64,000 nt of DNA from Ferrovibrio sp046294345 (GTDB taxonomy: Bacteria; Pseudomonadota; Alphaproteobacteria; Ferrovibrionales; Ferrovibrionaceae). Each line of letters opens with the position of its first letter. Position 1 is the first letter of the stretch. The notes beneath the pieces are model-generated. The model was not told the DNA's origin. It saw only the letters and a list, made by a program, of their open reading frames with translations, and made no database searches. This document shows positions 7,427-16,002 of the stretch, one piece after another. The position numbers were made by a program, and so were the translations under genes. The stretch spans positions 71,427 to 135,426 of the forward strand of contig JBKBJT010000004.1 in the NCBI GenBank assembly GCA_046294345.1, read 5' to 3'.

Positions 7427-9901
7427 TTATGCGCTTTCAGAGGCGATTACGGCCAGTTCCTGGCGGAGGTCGGCGATCAGGTTCCGGCTGACGGCCAGAT
7501 TGGCGGCTTCGCGATCCAGCACCAGGCCAAAGGCCTTCAGTTTAAGCGCCTTGCGGTCGACCAGACCTTCCCGGTCGTGGCCCAGCGCGGAATCGCAGAC
7601 GATATCGATCAGGCGGTCGATGGCGTGCAGGCGGCCCCAAAGATAGTCGTTCTCGCGATGCGCCCGGCTGAAAAAGCCGCCGAAGCGGCCGAGGTTCACG
7701 CCCTTCAGGGTGTTGCCGCGCCGGATCGCCACGGCATCCTCAGGGCTGATGCGGTCGATCTTGATCTCGTTGAATTCGCCCAGATCTCGCCAATTGGTGA
7801 TGGTGAAGGTCAGCACGTCCCAGAACGGAAACCCGATATAGCTGACCAGCAGGTCGCGGCGTGCCGCCGGGCTCCAGTCCTCGGGCGAAACCTGTGCGAA
7901 CAATGCATCCAGTCCGTCGGTGGTGCGATCCAGGTCGATATCGCGGCCAAGCGCATCGATCATGGCATCGATTGTGACCAGATTCGCGTTGGCAAAGGCG
8001 GTGGCGTCCTGTTCAAGATGCTCGACACGCTTCAGATCGATGCGCCGGAAGAACAGGGTCTTGATCGCCTCTTTGGTTCCGGCGGTGATCCCGTTGCCGC
8101 TATCGAAACGACGCAGGGTTTCCTGCGCCTCATACAGGGCGCGCTTCATGTCATCCAGTTGTTCGGCCCGCAGGCCGCGATGTTCCGTATCGCCCAATTT
8201 GCCGTAAAGCTGGTTCAGGCGCTGGACCAGGAAGCGCACGCGGCGCTGGCGGAAAGACACATCGAAGCGCAGCAGGAAGCGCACCCAGGCCGGCAGGGCA
8301 TGCGGTGGCGTGCCCGGCGCTGCACGTTCGAAATGGGCCGCGGTATGGCAGACCTGACGGTCCTGCGCCCAATGCAGCAGCGCACGGCGGGCCCATTGCG
8401 CCTCGGCCGACCGCTCGCCATAACCGCAGGCATTGCAGATCAGCTTGCCGACGAAATCCAGCACGGCGCCCAGCTTCAACCGGACGTAGCCTTCATAGGC
8501 AAAACCCGCTTCGCGTACGGCGCGTTCGCTGGCCTGCAGGCGCCAGAGCCGGATTTCGCTTTCGCTTAAGGCGGAATCCAGGTTCTGCGGCGCGCTTTCG
8601 GCCACCAGCTGCGCGATCTGCGGCTGGGTGGCGTCGATCACGCCGCGCAGGTGCCGTACGCGCTCGTTGAAGCGGCTGACCCAGATCAGTTCGTCGGCAA
8701 TCGGCTCGTTGCGCGGAATATCGCTGAGCGCGCCTTTCAGCACGCGGAAAAAGCCGGGTACGCGGCCAGTCGGCGGTGGCGGCGGACGCATCGGCTGCGG
8801 ATCGATGTAGACCAGACGGCGATCCACCTCGCGATAGGCCGGGCGGCCACGGATCGCCTTCATGGCGGCGGCGAAGGGCTTGTTGGCCAGTACGCCGCCA
8901 TCGACGAAGGAAGTGAGTTCCGGATCAAGTCCGGCCTTCAGATAATCAGCGAAGTTGCGCTGCACGAAGGCGGATTTTGTGCCCCAGTCGCGGCCCTGCT
9001 CCGCCAGCAGGCGGTCGACATCGCCCAACTGGGCCGGCGGGAAGGCGCCGGGGAAGGCCGAGGTGGCGCGGCCGGCAAAGGCCAGACCGGGTGCTTCCGG
9101 ACGCGCGAAGTCGGAATGTTCCTCGCCGCCGGACCAGCGCCGATAGGCGAAACGCAGCACATGGCGGTGTTCACGGTCGCGCACGAAGGGCGGATCGTGG
9201 ATCGGGATATGCTGTTGAAAGCCGTAGAAGTCGGTCAGCGTCACGAACAGGTCGAGCGCCAGGTTGGTCGGCATCAGCGACGAGCCGGCATGATCGGGAT
9301 CGCCCATCGCTTCCAGGCCGGCCAGCAACTGGCGCAGCAGATGCTGGCCGTCGAAAGGCGGCTGGAACCAGCGCGAGCGGGTGAACAGCGACAGCTTGTC
9401 GAGGATTTCGGCATCGCCAAGCATGAGCCGACCGAAACGCGAGCGCGAAGCCAGCCACAGCACCGGCCGCATATAGGCCTTGCTCCACGGATTGGCCCGC
9501 TTTTCCGGATCGAGCAGGCGTGAGACATCGGCCTCGTTGAGCCAGAGATTGCGGAAATGGTCGATACGCAGGTCATGCGCCAGCGCACGGCCCAGAATGA
9601 TGCCATTGATGCCACCGGCCGAGGCGCCGGCGATCACATCCACCACGACCCGCAGGTCGACATGCTTGCCCAGTTCCTGCAGCAGTTCGAAATAGGCATG
9701 TTCGCTGTCGTACTCGGTATCGCCGGGCCGTATCTTGTCGGCAAAGCGTGCCGTGGCACGGGCTTCGCCTTTGGGCAGCACGTGATAAGCGCGCGAGGCC
9801 CGCACGAGCTTGAGGATTTCCTTCACCACGCCATGCATGTAGATGGCGAGCGAGACGCCGCCGAAGCAGACCAGGGCGAGGCGTAGTTCCTTTTCCTGCA
9901 C
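7427..9901 (-). CDS. Patatin-like protein with C-terminal DUF3376
   Basis: An 824-aa protein. The N-terminal half is a patatin domain: CFGGVSLAIYMHGV (residues 12-25), nucleophile GASAGG with Ser94, and the DGG catalytic Asp at 334 (VDGGVLANKPF). The second half is the long helical extension of bacterial patatin-related proteins with DUF3376. It starts with GTG at 9901 behind GGGGAAAC. No signal peptide. It is presumably a lipid acyl hydrolase; the role of the C-terminal half is unknown. It is 38 bp downstream of an alpha/beta hydrolase gene, so two lipolytic enzymes may be co-transcribed. Confidence 0.85.
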   Translation of the reverse strand: MQEKELRLALVCFGGVSLAIYMHGVVKEILKLVRASRAYHVLPKGEARATARFADKIRPGDTEYDSEHAYFELLQELGKHVDLRVVVDVIAGASAGGINGIILGRALAHDLRIDHFRNLWLNEADVSRLLDPEKRANPWSKAYMRPVLWLASRSRFGRLMLGDAEILDKLSLFTRSRWFQPPFDGQHLLRQLLAGLEAMGDPDHAGSSLMPTNLALDLFVTLTDFYGFQQHIPIHDPPFVRDREHRHVLRFAYRRWSGGEEHSDFARPEAPGLAFAGRATSAFPGAFPPAQLGDVDRLLAEQGRDWGTKSAFVQRNFADYLKAGLDPELTSFVDGGVLANKPFAAAMKAIRGRPAYREVDRRLVYIDPQPMRPPPPPTGRVPGFFRVLKGALSDIPRNEPIADELIWVSRFNERVRHLRGVIDATQPQIAQLVAESAPQNLDSALSESEIRLWRLQASERAVREAGFAYEGYVRLKLGAVLDFVGKLICNACGYGERSAEAQWARRALLHWAQDRQVCHTAAHFERAAPGTPPHALPAWVRFLLRFDVSFRQRRVRFLVQRLNQLYGKLGDTEHRGLRAEQLDDMKRALYEAQETLRRFDSGNGITAGTKEAIKTLFFRRIDLKRVEHLEQDATAFANANLVTIDAMIDALGRDIDLDRTTDGLDALFAQVSPEDWSPAARRDLLVSYIGFPFWDVLTFTITNWRDLGEFNEIKIDRISPEDAVAIRRGNTLKGVNLGRFGGFFSRAHRENDYLWGRLHAIDRLIDIVCDSALGHDREGLVDRKALKLKAFGLVLDREAANLAVSRNLIADLRQELAVIASESA

Positions 9902-9971
9902 GTGGATGTTTCCCCCGGCGGCCGTCAGAACGAATCGGCCCGCTCAAGTGTGCCTTGAGCGGGCGGGCGGC

Positions 9972-10934
9972 TCAAGCGGCAGTTGTATGCAGCAGGGACT
10001 CGGCCGATGCATCCAGGCAGGCATCGCCCTCGGGCATCAGCCCGGCGAAATTTGGCCAAGCATGGGGCAGGCCGTGCCAGATGCGCAAATCCACCGCAAC
10101 ACCGCCTGAACGTGCAAGTTCGGCCAGCCGCAGGGTATCGTCACGCAATAGCTCGCTGTCGCTGACATGAAGGATCAACGGCGGAAGGCCGGTAAGGTCG
10201 CCATGGATTGGCGAGACCAGCGGGTCGGTTCTGGGAGTCTTGCCGGCATAGAGCTCGGCGGCGAAATGGATCTGTGCCGGCATGAACCAGGCGCAGCGTT
10301 CGAGATTCTCCTGCATCGCCTTGCCGCTGCCGGCTAGATCGGTCCATGGCGAAAACAGTGCCGCCGCCGCTGGCAGGGGCAGGCCCTGCTGCTTGCAGGC
10401 CAGCATCAGCGCCAGCGCCAGCCCGCCGCCCGCTGAATCGCCGGCCAGCCAGATGCGATCCGGCCGGTAGCCTTCCGCCAGCAGCCAGCGCCAGGCGCGC
10501 AGGGCATCCTCCAGTGCAGCAGGAAACGGGTGTTCGGGTGCCAGCCGGTAATCGAGGCTGAAGACGGCAACGCCCAGCCGTTTTGCCAGCCGTGCGGTGA
10601 TGGCGCGGTGGGTGCGTGGCGCGCCGCAGATATAGCCGCCGCCATGCAGATAGAGCAGGGCCCGTCCGCGCCGTGGCTGTTCGGGTCGCAGCCATTCGCC
10701 ACGCAGCCATTCGCCGTCCTGCATGTGCTTGACGCGTTCGGCTTTCATGCCGGCCGGCAGGCGGGCGCGGGTGAAGGCAAACATCAGGCCGCGCAGCAGG
10801 GGGATATCCGCGCGGCTGACCTTGCGCGGTTTGATCAATTGCCGCAATCCGCGGGCGATCAGCCGGGCCTGCAGGCTGGGCGTATCGTGCAGATGGGGCA
10901 TACGGTGGCCCCTGACGGTGCGTCGATGCAGCAT
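9972..10934 (-). CDS. Alpha/beta hydrolase, hormone-sensitive lipase family (abhydrolase 3)
   Basis: A 320-aa carboxylesterase. It has the HSL-family oxyanion motif HGGG (97-100), the nucleophile elbow GDSAGG (Ser167), an acid residue in SDSELLRDD and the histidine in HGLPHAW near the C-terminus, so the catalytic triad is complete. The N-terminal helices form a cap domain. An alternative ATG is 11 codons in (MPHLHD). No export signal. Natural substrate unknown; relatives hydrolyse short acyl esters. Confidence 0.88.
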   Translation of the reverse strand: MLHRRTVRGHRMPHLHDTPSLQARLIARGLRQLIKPRKVSRADIPLLRGLMFAFTRARLPAGMKAERVKHMQDGEWLRGEWLRPEQPRRGRALLYLHGGGYICGAPRTHRAITARLAKRLGVAVFSLDYRLAPEHPFPAALEDALRAWRWLLAEGYRPDRIWLAGDSAGGGLALALMLACKQQGLPLPAAAALFSPWTDLAGSGKAMQENLERCAWFMPAQIHFAAELYAGKTPRTDPLVSPIHGDLTGLPPLILHVSDSELLRDDTLRLAELARSGGVAVDLRIWHGLPHAWPNFAGLMPEGDACLDASAESLLHTTAA

Positions 10935-11031
10935 GCGGCGACCTTAGCCAGCCGTGAGGCTCGTCACAACCTTGCGTAATGCGGCGTGGCGTCTTGCCGG
11001 GGCGGGCCGGGCGTCGTAAACCGGACCGGTT

Positions 11032-12144
11032 ATGACAGAGCTTTCCCATGCCGCTGCCGCCATTGCGGTCGACCGTGCCGGGCACGAGATGCGCCGTGGC
11101 CGGCCCGTGCTGCTGGCCATGGGCCTGGCGGAGCGAGTCCTGGTGCTGGCTGCGGAAACCCTGACCGAAGCGATGCTGGCCGAGGCGATGCGCCTGTCAT
11201 CCGACGGTACGCTGGCGTTGACGGCCTCGCGGGCGGCCGTGCTGCATATCGGGCCCACCGGCGACGACACGATTTTACTGCCACTGGCGGATTTGCCGGC
11301 CCCGGATGCCGAGAAGGCGACGCTGATCCGAGACCTGGCCGATGCCAGCCGGGATCTCGCGGCGCCACTGCGCGGACCGTTCACACGCATCAAAGCGGCC
11401 GCGCCCGCCAGCGCGCGGCTGGCGGTGAAGCTGGCCAAGACAGCCTATCTCTTGCCGGCCGCCCTGCATGTGCCGTTGGCGAGGGATGCCGTCGTGCCGG
11501 CCAATCTGCTGACAGTCCCTGCCGAAGCCATCGCGGCCTATGACCTGGCAGAAGCGGAAACCCTGGTGCCGGTCAGCCAGGCGCGTCTGCCGGTGGCCGA
11601 TGCCGAGAATGCCCAGCTTTATGCTTTCCGCCCCGCCGATGGCCGGCAGGAACATTTCGCCCTGGTGATCGGCGATCCCGATCCGACCAAACCGGTGCTG
11701 GTGCGGCTACATTCGGAATGCTTCACCGGCGACCTGCTGGGCTCGCTGCGCTGCGATTGTGGCGAGCAACTGCGTGGCGCCATCCGCACCATCGACGAGG
11801 CAGGCGGTGGCGTGCTGCTCTACCTGGCGCAGGAAGGCCGCGGCATCGGCCTGGTCAACAAGCTGCGCGCCTATCAGTTGCAGGACCAGGGCTTCGATAC
11901 CGTGGATGCCAATCAGCGGATCGGCTTCGATGCCGACGAGCGCTGGTTCCTGCCAGCCGCCCGCATGTTGCAGCGGCTGGGATTCGGGACCGTCCGGCTG
12001 CTGACTAACAATCCGGAAAAGGTGAAGGGCCTGGAGGCCTGCGGCATCACCGTGGCGGAGCGGGTACCCCATAAATTCCCCTCCAATGCCCATAACGAGG
12101 CCTATCTGGCCGCCAAGCGCAAACGCTCCGGCCATTACCTCTGA
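11032..12144 (+). CDS. ribA: GTP cyclohydrolase II with an alphaproteobacterial N-terminal extension
   Basis: First step of riboflavin synthesis: GTP to 2,5-diamino-6-ribosylamino-4(3H)-pyrimidinone 5'-phosphate. The C-terminal half (about residues 185-370) is a complete RibA domain: zinc ligands Cys230, Cys241 and Cys243 (C-x10-C-x-C), EGRGIGL (268-274) and LLTNNPEKV. The first 185 residues resemble neither a working RibB domain (no acidic DDEDREN loop) nor another family I know. Length 370 aa resembles a RibBA fusion in which the RibB half has been replaced or has degenerated. The gene stands alone, divergent from the esterase gene. Confidence 0.88.
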   Translation: MTELSHAAAAIAVDRAGHEMRRGRPVLLAMGLAERVLVLAAETLTEAMLAEAMRLSSDGTLALTASRAAVLHIGPTGDDTILLPLADLPAPDAEKATLIRDLADASRDLAAPLRGPFTRIKAAAPASARLAVKLAKTAYLLPAALHVPLARDAVVPANLLTVPAEAIAAYDLAEAETLVPVSQARLPVADAENAQLYAFRPADGRQEHFALVIGDPDPTKPVLVRLHSECFTGDLLGSLRCDCGEQLRGAIRTIDEAGGGVLLYLAQEGRGIGLVNKLRAYQLQDQGFDTVDANQRIGFDADERWFLPAARMLQRLGFGTVRLLTNNPEKVKGLEACGITVAERVPHKFPSNAHNEAYLAAKRKRSGHYL

Positions 12145-12221
12145 AACATTGTTTCACCCGGCAGGAATTGCCGAGTGGCTGGCGAGCTACCTTTAATCCA
12201 TTGATTTGGAAGGGGCCCTAT

Positions 12222-12238
12222 CTGGCACGTGGCTTGCG
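12222..12238 (+). promoter_or_regulatory. Sigma-54 (RpoN) -24/-12 promoter
   Basis: CTGGCACGTGGCTTGCG matches the RpoN consensus (YTGGCACGRNNNTTGCW) at all core positions. The -24 GG is at 12224-12225 and the -12 GC at 12236-12237 with the required 10 bp between them. Transcription would begin near 12248, just before the GAGAGGA ribosome site and the ATG at 12262. An enhancer-binding protein would be needed; its site is not identified. Confidence 0.8.
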
Positions 12239-12261
12239 AAGTCCTGTCTGAGAGGACCCGC

Positions 12262-13281
12262 ATGTCTGAAGATTTTGCCATCGCTTCGCTCCCGTCCGCC
12301 GGGATGCAGCCCAAACCGCCGGCTAAACAGGCCGAGGCGGCGGGCAATGGCGATACGCGCGAGCGGCGCGGCATGTTCGGGCCGGGCGGGTTCAAGTTTT
12401 CCGATTTTCTCGACATCATCAATCCGCTGCAGCATATCCCGATCGTTTCGACCATCTACCGTGCCATCACCGGCGATCAGATCGAGGCTGGTTCACGCAT
12501 GGCCGGCGGGGCGCTGTTCGGCGGCCCGATCGGTCTGGCCGCTTCGGTGGTCAGCGCCATGGTCAACGAAAGCACCGGCAAGGATCCGGGCGAGCATGCC
12601 ATGGCGATGCTGGGCATCGACCTGGGCGGCGAGGAACAGCCGGCCACGGCGGTGGCGGCAAATGACGCCACCCCTGCCGATCAGGCAGCCCAGCAGCAGG
12701 CCGCCCAACAGCAGGCTGCGCTGGTTCAGGCGCAGATGCAGGCCCCGCGTCCCGATCTGCGCCCCGACCTGCGTCTGGCCGCCCGCATGGACGATCGTCG
12801 CAACGAGCAGCAGCCTGAGCAGGACAAATCGGCGGATGCCAAATCCGCTATCGAGTTGCCCAGTGACCTGTTCCAGGCCCTGAAGCAACAGGCCGCAGCC
12901 CAGGCTGTGCCAACCGGCCCGGCGCTGGAAGCCATCGCAGCAGCGCAGGCTCGCAACCCCCTGGCGGTTTCGCGCGGCCGGACGCAGCCGTCGGCTGTCA
13001 ATGCTTCCGCGCCCGAGACGGTCGATGGCCGGACGTGGTTTCCGGCTTTCCCGTCCAATGCACCGGCACCCAGCCGCGCCGTCGGTTCCTCGCCGGTCAC
13101 GCAGCAGAACGTGGCGGCGAAATACGGCGCCAAGCCTTCGCCACAGCAGGTTCACGGTCAGCCGCCATCGAACAACGACTGGGCCAATCGGGCGGCCGAG
13201 GCCTATCAGAAATATTTTGACATGCAGCAGCAGCGCGATCGCCAGCGCCCGGCGCAGCCCGCGCTGGATGCCACATACTGA
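12262..13281 (+). CDS. Gln/Ala/Pro-rich protein of unknown function under sigma-54 control
   Basis: A 339-aa protein I cannot assign. Residues about 35-95 form the only ordered-looking part (KFSDFLDIINPLQHIPI, then a Gly/Ala-rich amphipathic stretch RMAGGALFGGPIGLAASVV). From about residue 125 it is low-complexity, rich in Gln, Ala and Pro, ending in a charged Gln-rich tail. No signal peptide and no clear transmembrane helix. The ATG at 12262 has GAGAGGA 6 nt upstream. The sigma-54 promoter suggests flagellar, nitrogen or stress control; in many alphaproteobacteria sigma-54 drives flagellar genes, but no flagellar gene is nearby. Confidence 0.75.
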   Translation: MSEDFAIASLPSAGMQPKPPAKQAEAAGNGDTRERRGMFGPGGFKFSDFLDIINPLQHIPIVSTIYRAITGDQIEAGSRMAGGALFGGPIGLAASVVSAMVNESTGKDPGEHAMAMLGIDLGGEEQPATAVAANDATPADQAAQQQAAQQQAALVQAQMQAPRPDLRPDLRLAARMDDRRNEQQPEQDKSADAKSAIELPSDLFQALKQQAAAQAVPTGPALEAIAAAQARNPLAVSRGRTQPSAVNASAPETVDGRTWFPAFPSNAPAPSRAVGSSPVTQQNVAAKYGAKPSPQQVHGQPPSNNDWANRAAEAYQKYFDMQQQRDRQRPAQPALDATY

Positions 13282-13319
13282 GGCTTGCATAACCGGCCGC
13301 TTTGCCGCCTGATCCCGGC

Positions 13320-13832
13320 ATGAACGATATCGTCGTCACGTCCGATGGTTTTTTGAAACATGGCGGTCTGCATTTCCGCTGCGCGCTGGGCAAGGGAGGC
13401 GTGAAGCCCGAGGCCGACAAGCGCGAGGGCGATGGCGCCACGCCACTTGGCCGGTATGTGCTGCGGCAGGTTTATTATCGCGCAGATCGTTTGGCCGCCC
13501 CGCAGACACGTTTGCCGGTCCAGGCACTGACGACAAAGGATGGTTGGTGCGACGATCCCGCTGATCCGGCTTATAATCGCCATGTCTTGCTGCCCTATGC
13601 CGCCGGCCACGAGAAACTCTGGCGCGAGGACCATGTCTACGACGTGATCGTGGTGCTGGGGCATAATGACGATCCACCCGTGCCCGGCATGGGGAGCGCG
13701 ATTTTCCTGCATCTGGCGCGACCGGATTACAGCGGCACCGAGGGCTGTGTAGCGCTGGCGCAGCCCGATCTGCTGGCGTTACTCGCCGTGCTGCCGCCGA
13801 ATGCGGCGATGCAGATCATCAGCGCGGATTGA
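13320..13832 (+). CDS. L,D-transpeptidase family protein (YkuD domain)
   Basis: A 170-aa protein with the short cytoplasmic-type YkuD catalytic fold. The active-site stretch runs from IFLHLARPDY (His131) to GTEGCVAL (Cys143), the His...Gly-Cys arrangement of L,D-transpeptidases. PLGRYVLR and GHNDDPPVPGMG are also typical of this branch. It lacks a signal peptide, so it may reach the periplasm by another route or may not act on peptidoglycan; family members usually cross-link murein or attach lipoproteins. Its 3' end overlaps the convergent hydrolase gene by 14 bp. Confidence 0.83.
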   Translation: MNDIVVTSDGFLKHGGLHFRCALGKGGVKPEADKREGDGATPLGRYVLRQVYYRADRLAAPQTRLPVQALTTKDGWCDDPADPAYNRHVLLPYAAGHEKLWREDHVYDVIVVLGHNDDPPVPGMGSAIFLHLARPDYSGTEGCVALAQPDLLALLAVLPPNAAMQIISAD

Positions 13833-14766
13833 AGCCGGCGCGCTGTGCCGTACGGTCGATAGCCTGCAATACCACCGCAGGCCGCGAGAAATGCAGGGGA
13901 TGACCACCGCCAGTCGTCACGGTCAGGGCCGCGCCGGGAATTTCCTGCGCCAGCCTGCGGCCATGTATAGCTGGCGATACCGACGGATCGCCTTCATCCA
14001 CGACGATCTCGACCGGCAGACGCAATGAGGGATAGAGCTGAGCCTGCCGGCGCAGGAATCCATCCAGTTCGCGGATGTCCTCGGCATTGGCGGCGTAACT
14101 GTCGGGCCGCAAGCTGAGTGCCAGCGGCGCCTGCACAAAAGCGGGGGGTATGCCACCAGGGCGGAACACTCGCTCTGCTCCGGCATCCTTCAGCAGATGC
14201 CCAAGCGGTGTGACCAGAGTATATTTCACCGCCGAACCCAACAGGGGCGCATCGGTCAGGCCAAACGGCATGGTCGGCACGCTGCGCCATGGATGCGTGG
14301 CCGGATTGATCAGTACGAGCGCAGCGGCATCGCCCGGGTGTTGCAGGGCGTAGCTCAGGGCCACAGCGCCACCATAGGAAAAGCCGAGCAGGATGGGGCG
14401 GCGGATGCCGAGCTCCTCAAGCGCGGCATGCAGCACGCGCGCCTGTTGATCTGGTGTCGCGGCATCCCCGCGCTCGGAATACCCATGGCCGGGCCGGTCC
14501 ACCGCCACGGCATGGAAGCGGTCTTCCATCAGCGGAATCAGGCTGACGGCGAAATCTTGCGCTGCGCCATAGGCACCGTGGATCATCACCAGGGTCGGCC
14601 GGCCATCCTGGTTGCGGCCGGTTTCGATCACGTGCTGCTGCAGGCCGGCGGCGTTGATAATGCGGCCGGCGGGCGGGAAATCCGCCTCGGCCTGGCGGGT
14701 CAGGTGGGCCGTGGTCGCGCCTAACCCGAACAGGGCAAAGCCGACCAGGATCAGGGCAGTTACCAT
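13819..14766 (-). CDS. Alpha/beta hydrolase with an N-terminal membrane anchor
   Basis: A 315-aa abhydrolase-1 protein. Residues 3-20 form a hydrophobic anchor (ALILVGFALFGLGAT). The fold follows: oxyanion HGAYG (63-67), DRPGHGYSER (90-99), nucleophile GFSYGG (Ser130), acid in VDEGDPSVSP and His in TGGGHPLHF. The triad is complete. Substrate unknown; it resembles esterases, haloperoxidase-like hydrolases and epoxide hydrolase relatives. It is probably tethered to the inner membrane facing the periplasm. Confidence 0.85.
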   Translation of the reverse strand: MVTALILVGFALFGLGATTAHLTRQAEADFPPAGRIINAAGLQQHVIETGRNQDGRPTLVMIHGAYGAAQDFAVSLIPLMEDRFHAVAVDRPGHGYSERGDAATPDQQARVLHAALEELGIRRPILLGFSYGGAVALSYALQHPGDAAALVLINPATHPWRSVPTMPFGLTDAPLLGSAVKYTLVTPLGHLLKDAGAERVFRPGGIPPAFVQAPLALSLRPDSYAANAEDIRELDGFLRRQAQLYPSLRLPVEIVVDEGDPSVSPAIHGRRLAQEIPGAALTVTTGGGHPLHFSRPAVVLQAIDRTAQRAGFNPR

Positions 14767-14901
14767 GGCGATCCTGCTGTGAGGTTTTACAGGTTTACGC
14801 AGCGCGGCGCCGACCGGATGATTGCCGCAGGGTAAACATGGCGTGATTGCGCAAGGCGCGGCGGCTGCCTAATCTGCCGGCAAGGAATTCTGGAGGAAAC
14901 C

Positions 14902-15888
14902 ATGGCATTGCCTGCCGTCGTCAAAGGTCGTCTCAGCCTGCCGGTGATCGCGTCGCCGATGTTCATCGTCTCGGGGCCTGAACTGGTAATTGCCCAGTGC
15001 AAGGCCGGCATCGTCGGTTCTTTTCCGGCCCTGAATGCCCGGCCGGCTGAAATGCTGGAAGAATGGCTGAAGCGCATCACGACCGAACTGGACGAATACC
15101 GCGCCAAGAACCCGGACAAGCCGGTGGCGCCCTATGCCGTCAACCAGATCGTGCATCATTCCAATGACCGCCTGAAGCACGACGTTGAGATGTGCGTTAA
15201 GTACAAGGTGCCGATCGTCATTACGTCGTTGCGTGCGCCGAACGAAGTTGTGGATGCGATCCACTCCTATGGCGGCATCGTTCTGCATGATGTGATCAAC
15301 ATCCGCCACGCCAAGAAGGCGCTGGAAGCCGGTGTGGACGGCCTGATCCTGGTCTGCGCCGGTGCCGGCGGTCATGCCGGAACGCTCAGCCCGTTTGCGC
15401 TGATCTCAGAGGTGCGCGAGTTTTTCGATGGGCCGATCGCGTTGTCGGGCTCGATCACCAGGGGCAACCAGGTCCTGGCCGCGCAGGCCATGGGCGCGGA
15501 CTTCGCCTATATCGGCACGCGATTCATCGCCACCCAGGAAGCCAATGCGGTGCCGGAATACAAACAGATGCTGGTCGATACCGCGGCCAGCGACATCGTC
15601 TATTCCTCGCTGTTTACCGGCGTGCATGGCAATTACCTGAAGCCCAGCATCGCCAAGGCCGGTCTCGATCCTGACAATCTGCCCGAGGCCGACAAGAACA
15701 CCATGAGCTTCGGCTCGGGCGGCAGCTCGAAATCCAAGGCCTGGCGCGATATCTGGGGGGCCGGCCAGGGCGTGGGTTCGATCAAGGACGTTCCGAGCGT
15801 GGCCGACCTCGTGGCCCGACTGAAGCGGGAATACGATGCGGCCAGGGCTGAATTGCTCGGCGATGCCAAGGCGCAGGCTGCGGAATAG
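14902..15888 (+). CDS. Nitronate monooxygenase (2-nitropropane dioxygenase-like)
   Basis: A 328-aa FMN-dependent TIM-barrel enzyme that oxidises nitronates such as propionate 3-nitronate. Family motifs: SPMFIVSGPELVIAQC near residue 18, GAGGHAG with the catalytic-base His158, ALSGSITRG and GADFAYIGTRFIATQE. A GGAGG stands 6 nt before the ATG. Length is typical. It stands alone, 114 bp before prpE; propionate 3-nitronate and propionyl-CoA metabolism could be linked, but that is only proximity. Confidence 0.9.
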   Translation: MALPAVVKGRLSLPVIASPMFIVSGPELVIAQCKAGIVGSFPALNARPAEMLEEWLKRITTELDEYRAKNPDKPVAPYAVNQIVHHSNDRLKHDVEMCVKYKVPIVITSLRAPNEVVDAIHSYGGIVLHDVINIRHAKKALEAGVDGLILVCAGAGGHAGTLSPFALISEVREFFDGPIALSGSITRGNQVLAAQAMGADFAYIGTRFIATQEANAVPEYKQMLVDTAASDIVYSSLFTGVHGNYLKPSIAKAGLDPDNLPEADKNTMSFGSGGSSKSKAWRDIWGAGQGVGSIKDVPSVADLVARLKREYDAARAELLGDAKAQAAE

Positions 15889-15935
15889 CCGCTCTGCGGA
15901 ACAAGCGGCCGTACTGCCTCGGTTCTTAGACGAGA

Positions 15936-15987
15936 GTCTTATTCAGCCCCCGTCCGGTCTGGTATAGATCGACGGCCAGAATAAGAC
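15936..15987 (+). promoter_or_regulatory. Hairpin leader directly upstream of prpE
   Basis: GTCTTATTC (15936-15944) pairs perfectly with GAATAAGAC (15979-15987). Inside it CCGTC (15950-15954) pairs with GACGG (15971-15975), leaving a 16-nt apical loop that contains a TATAGA. The Shine-Dalgarno GGGAGGA begins 4 nt after the stem. It could be an RNA leader controlling translation or, as DNA, a pair of operator half-sites. I do not recognise a known riboswitch. Confidence 0.5.
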
Positions 15988-16002
15988 AGTCGGGAGGAAC
16001 AG

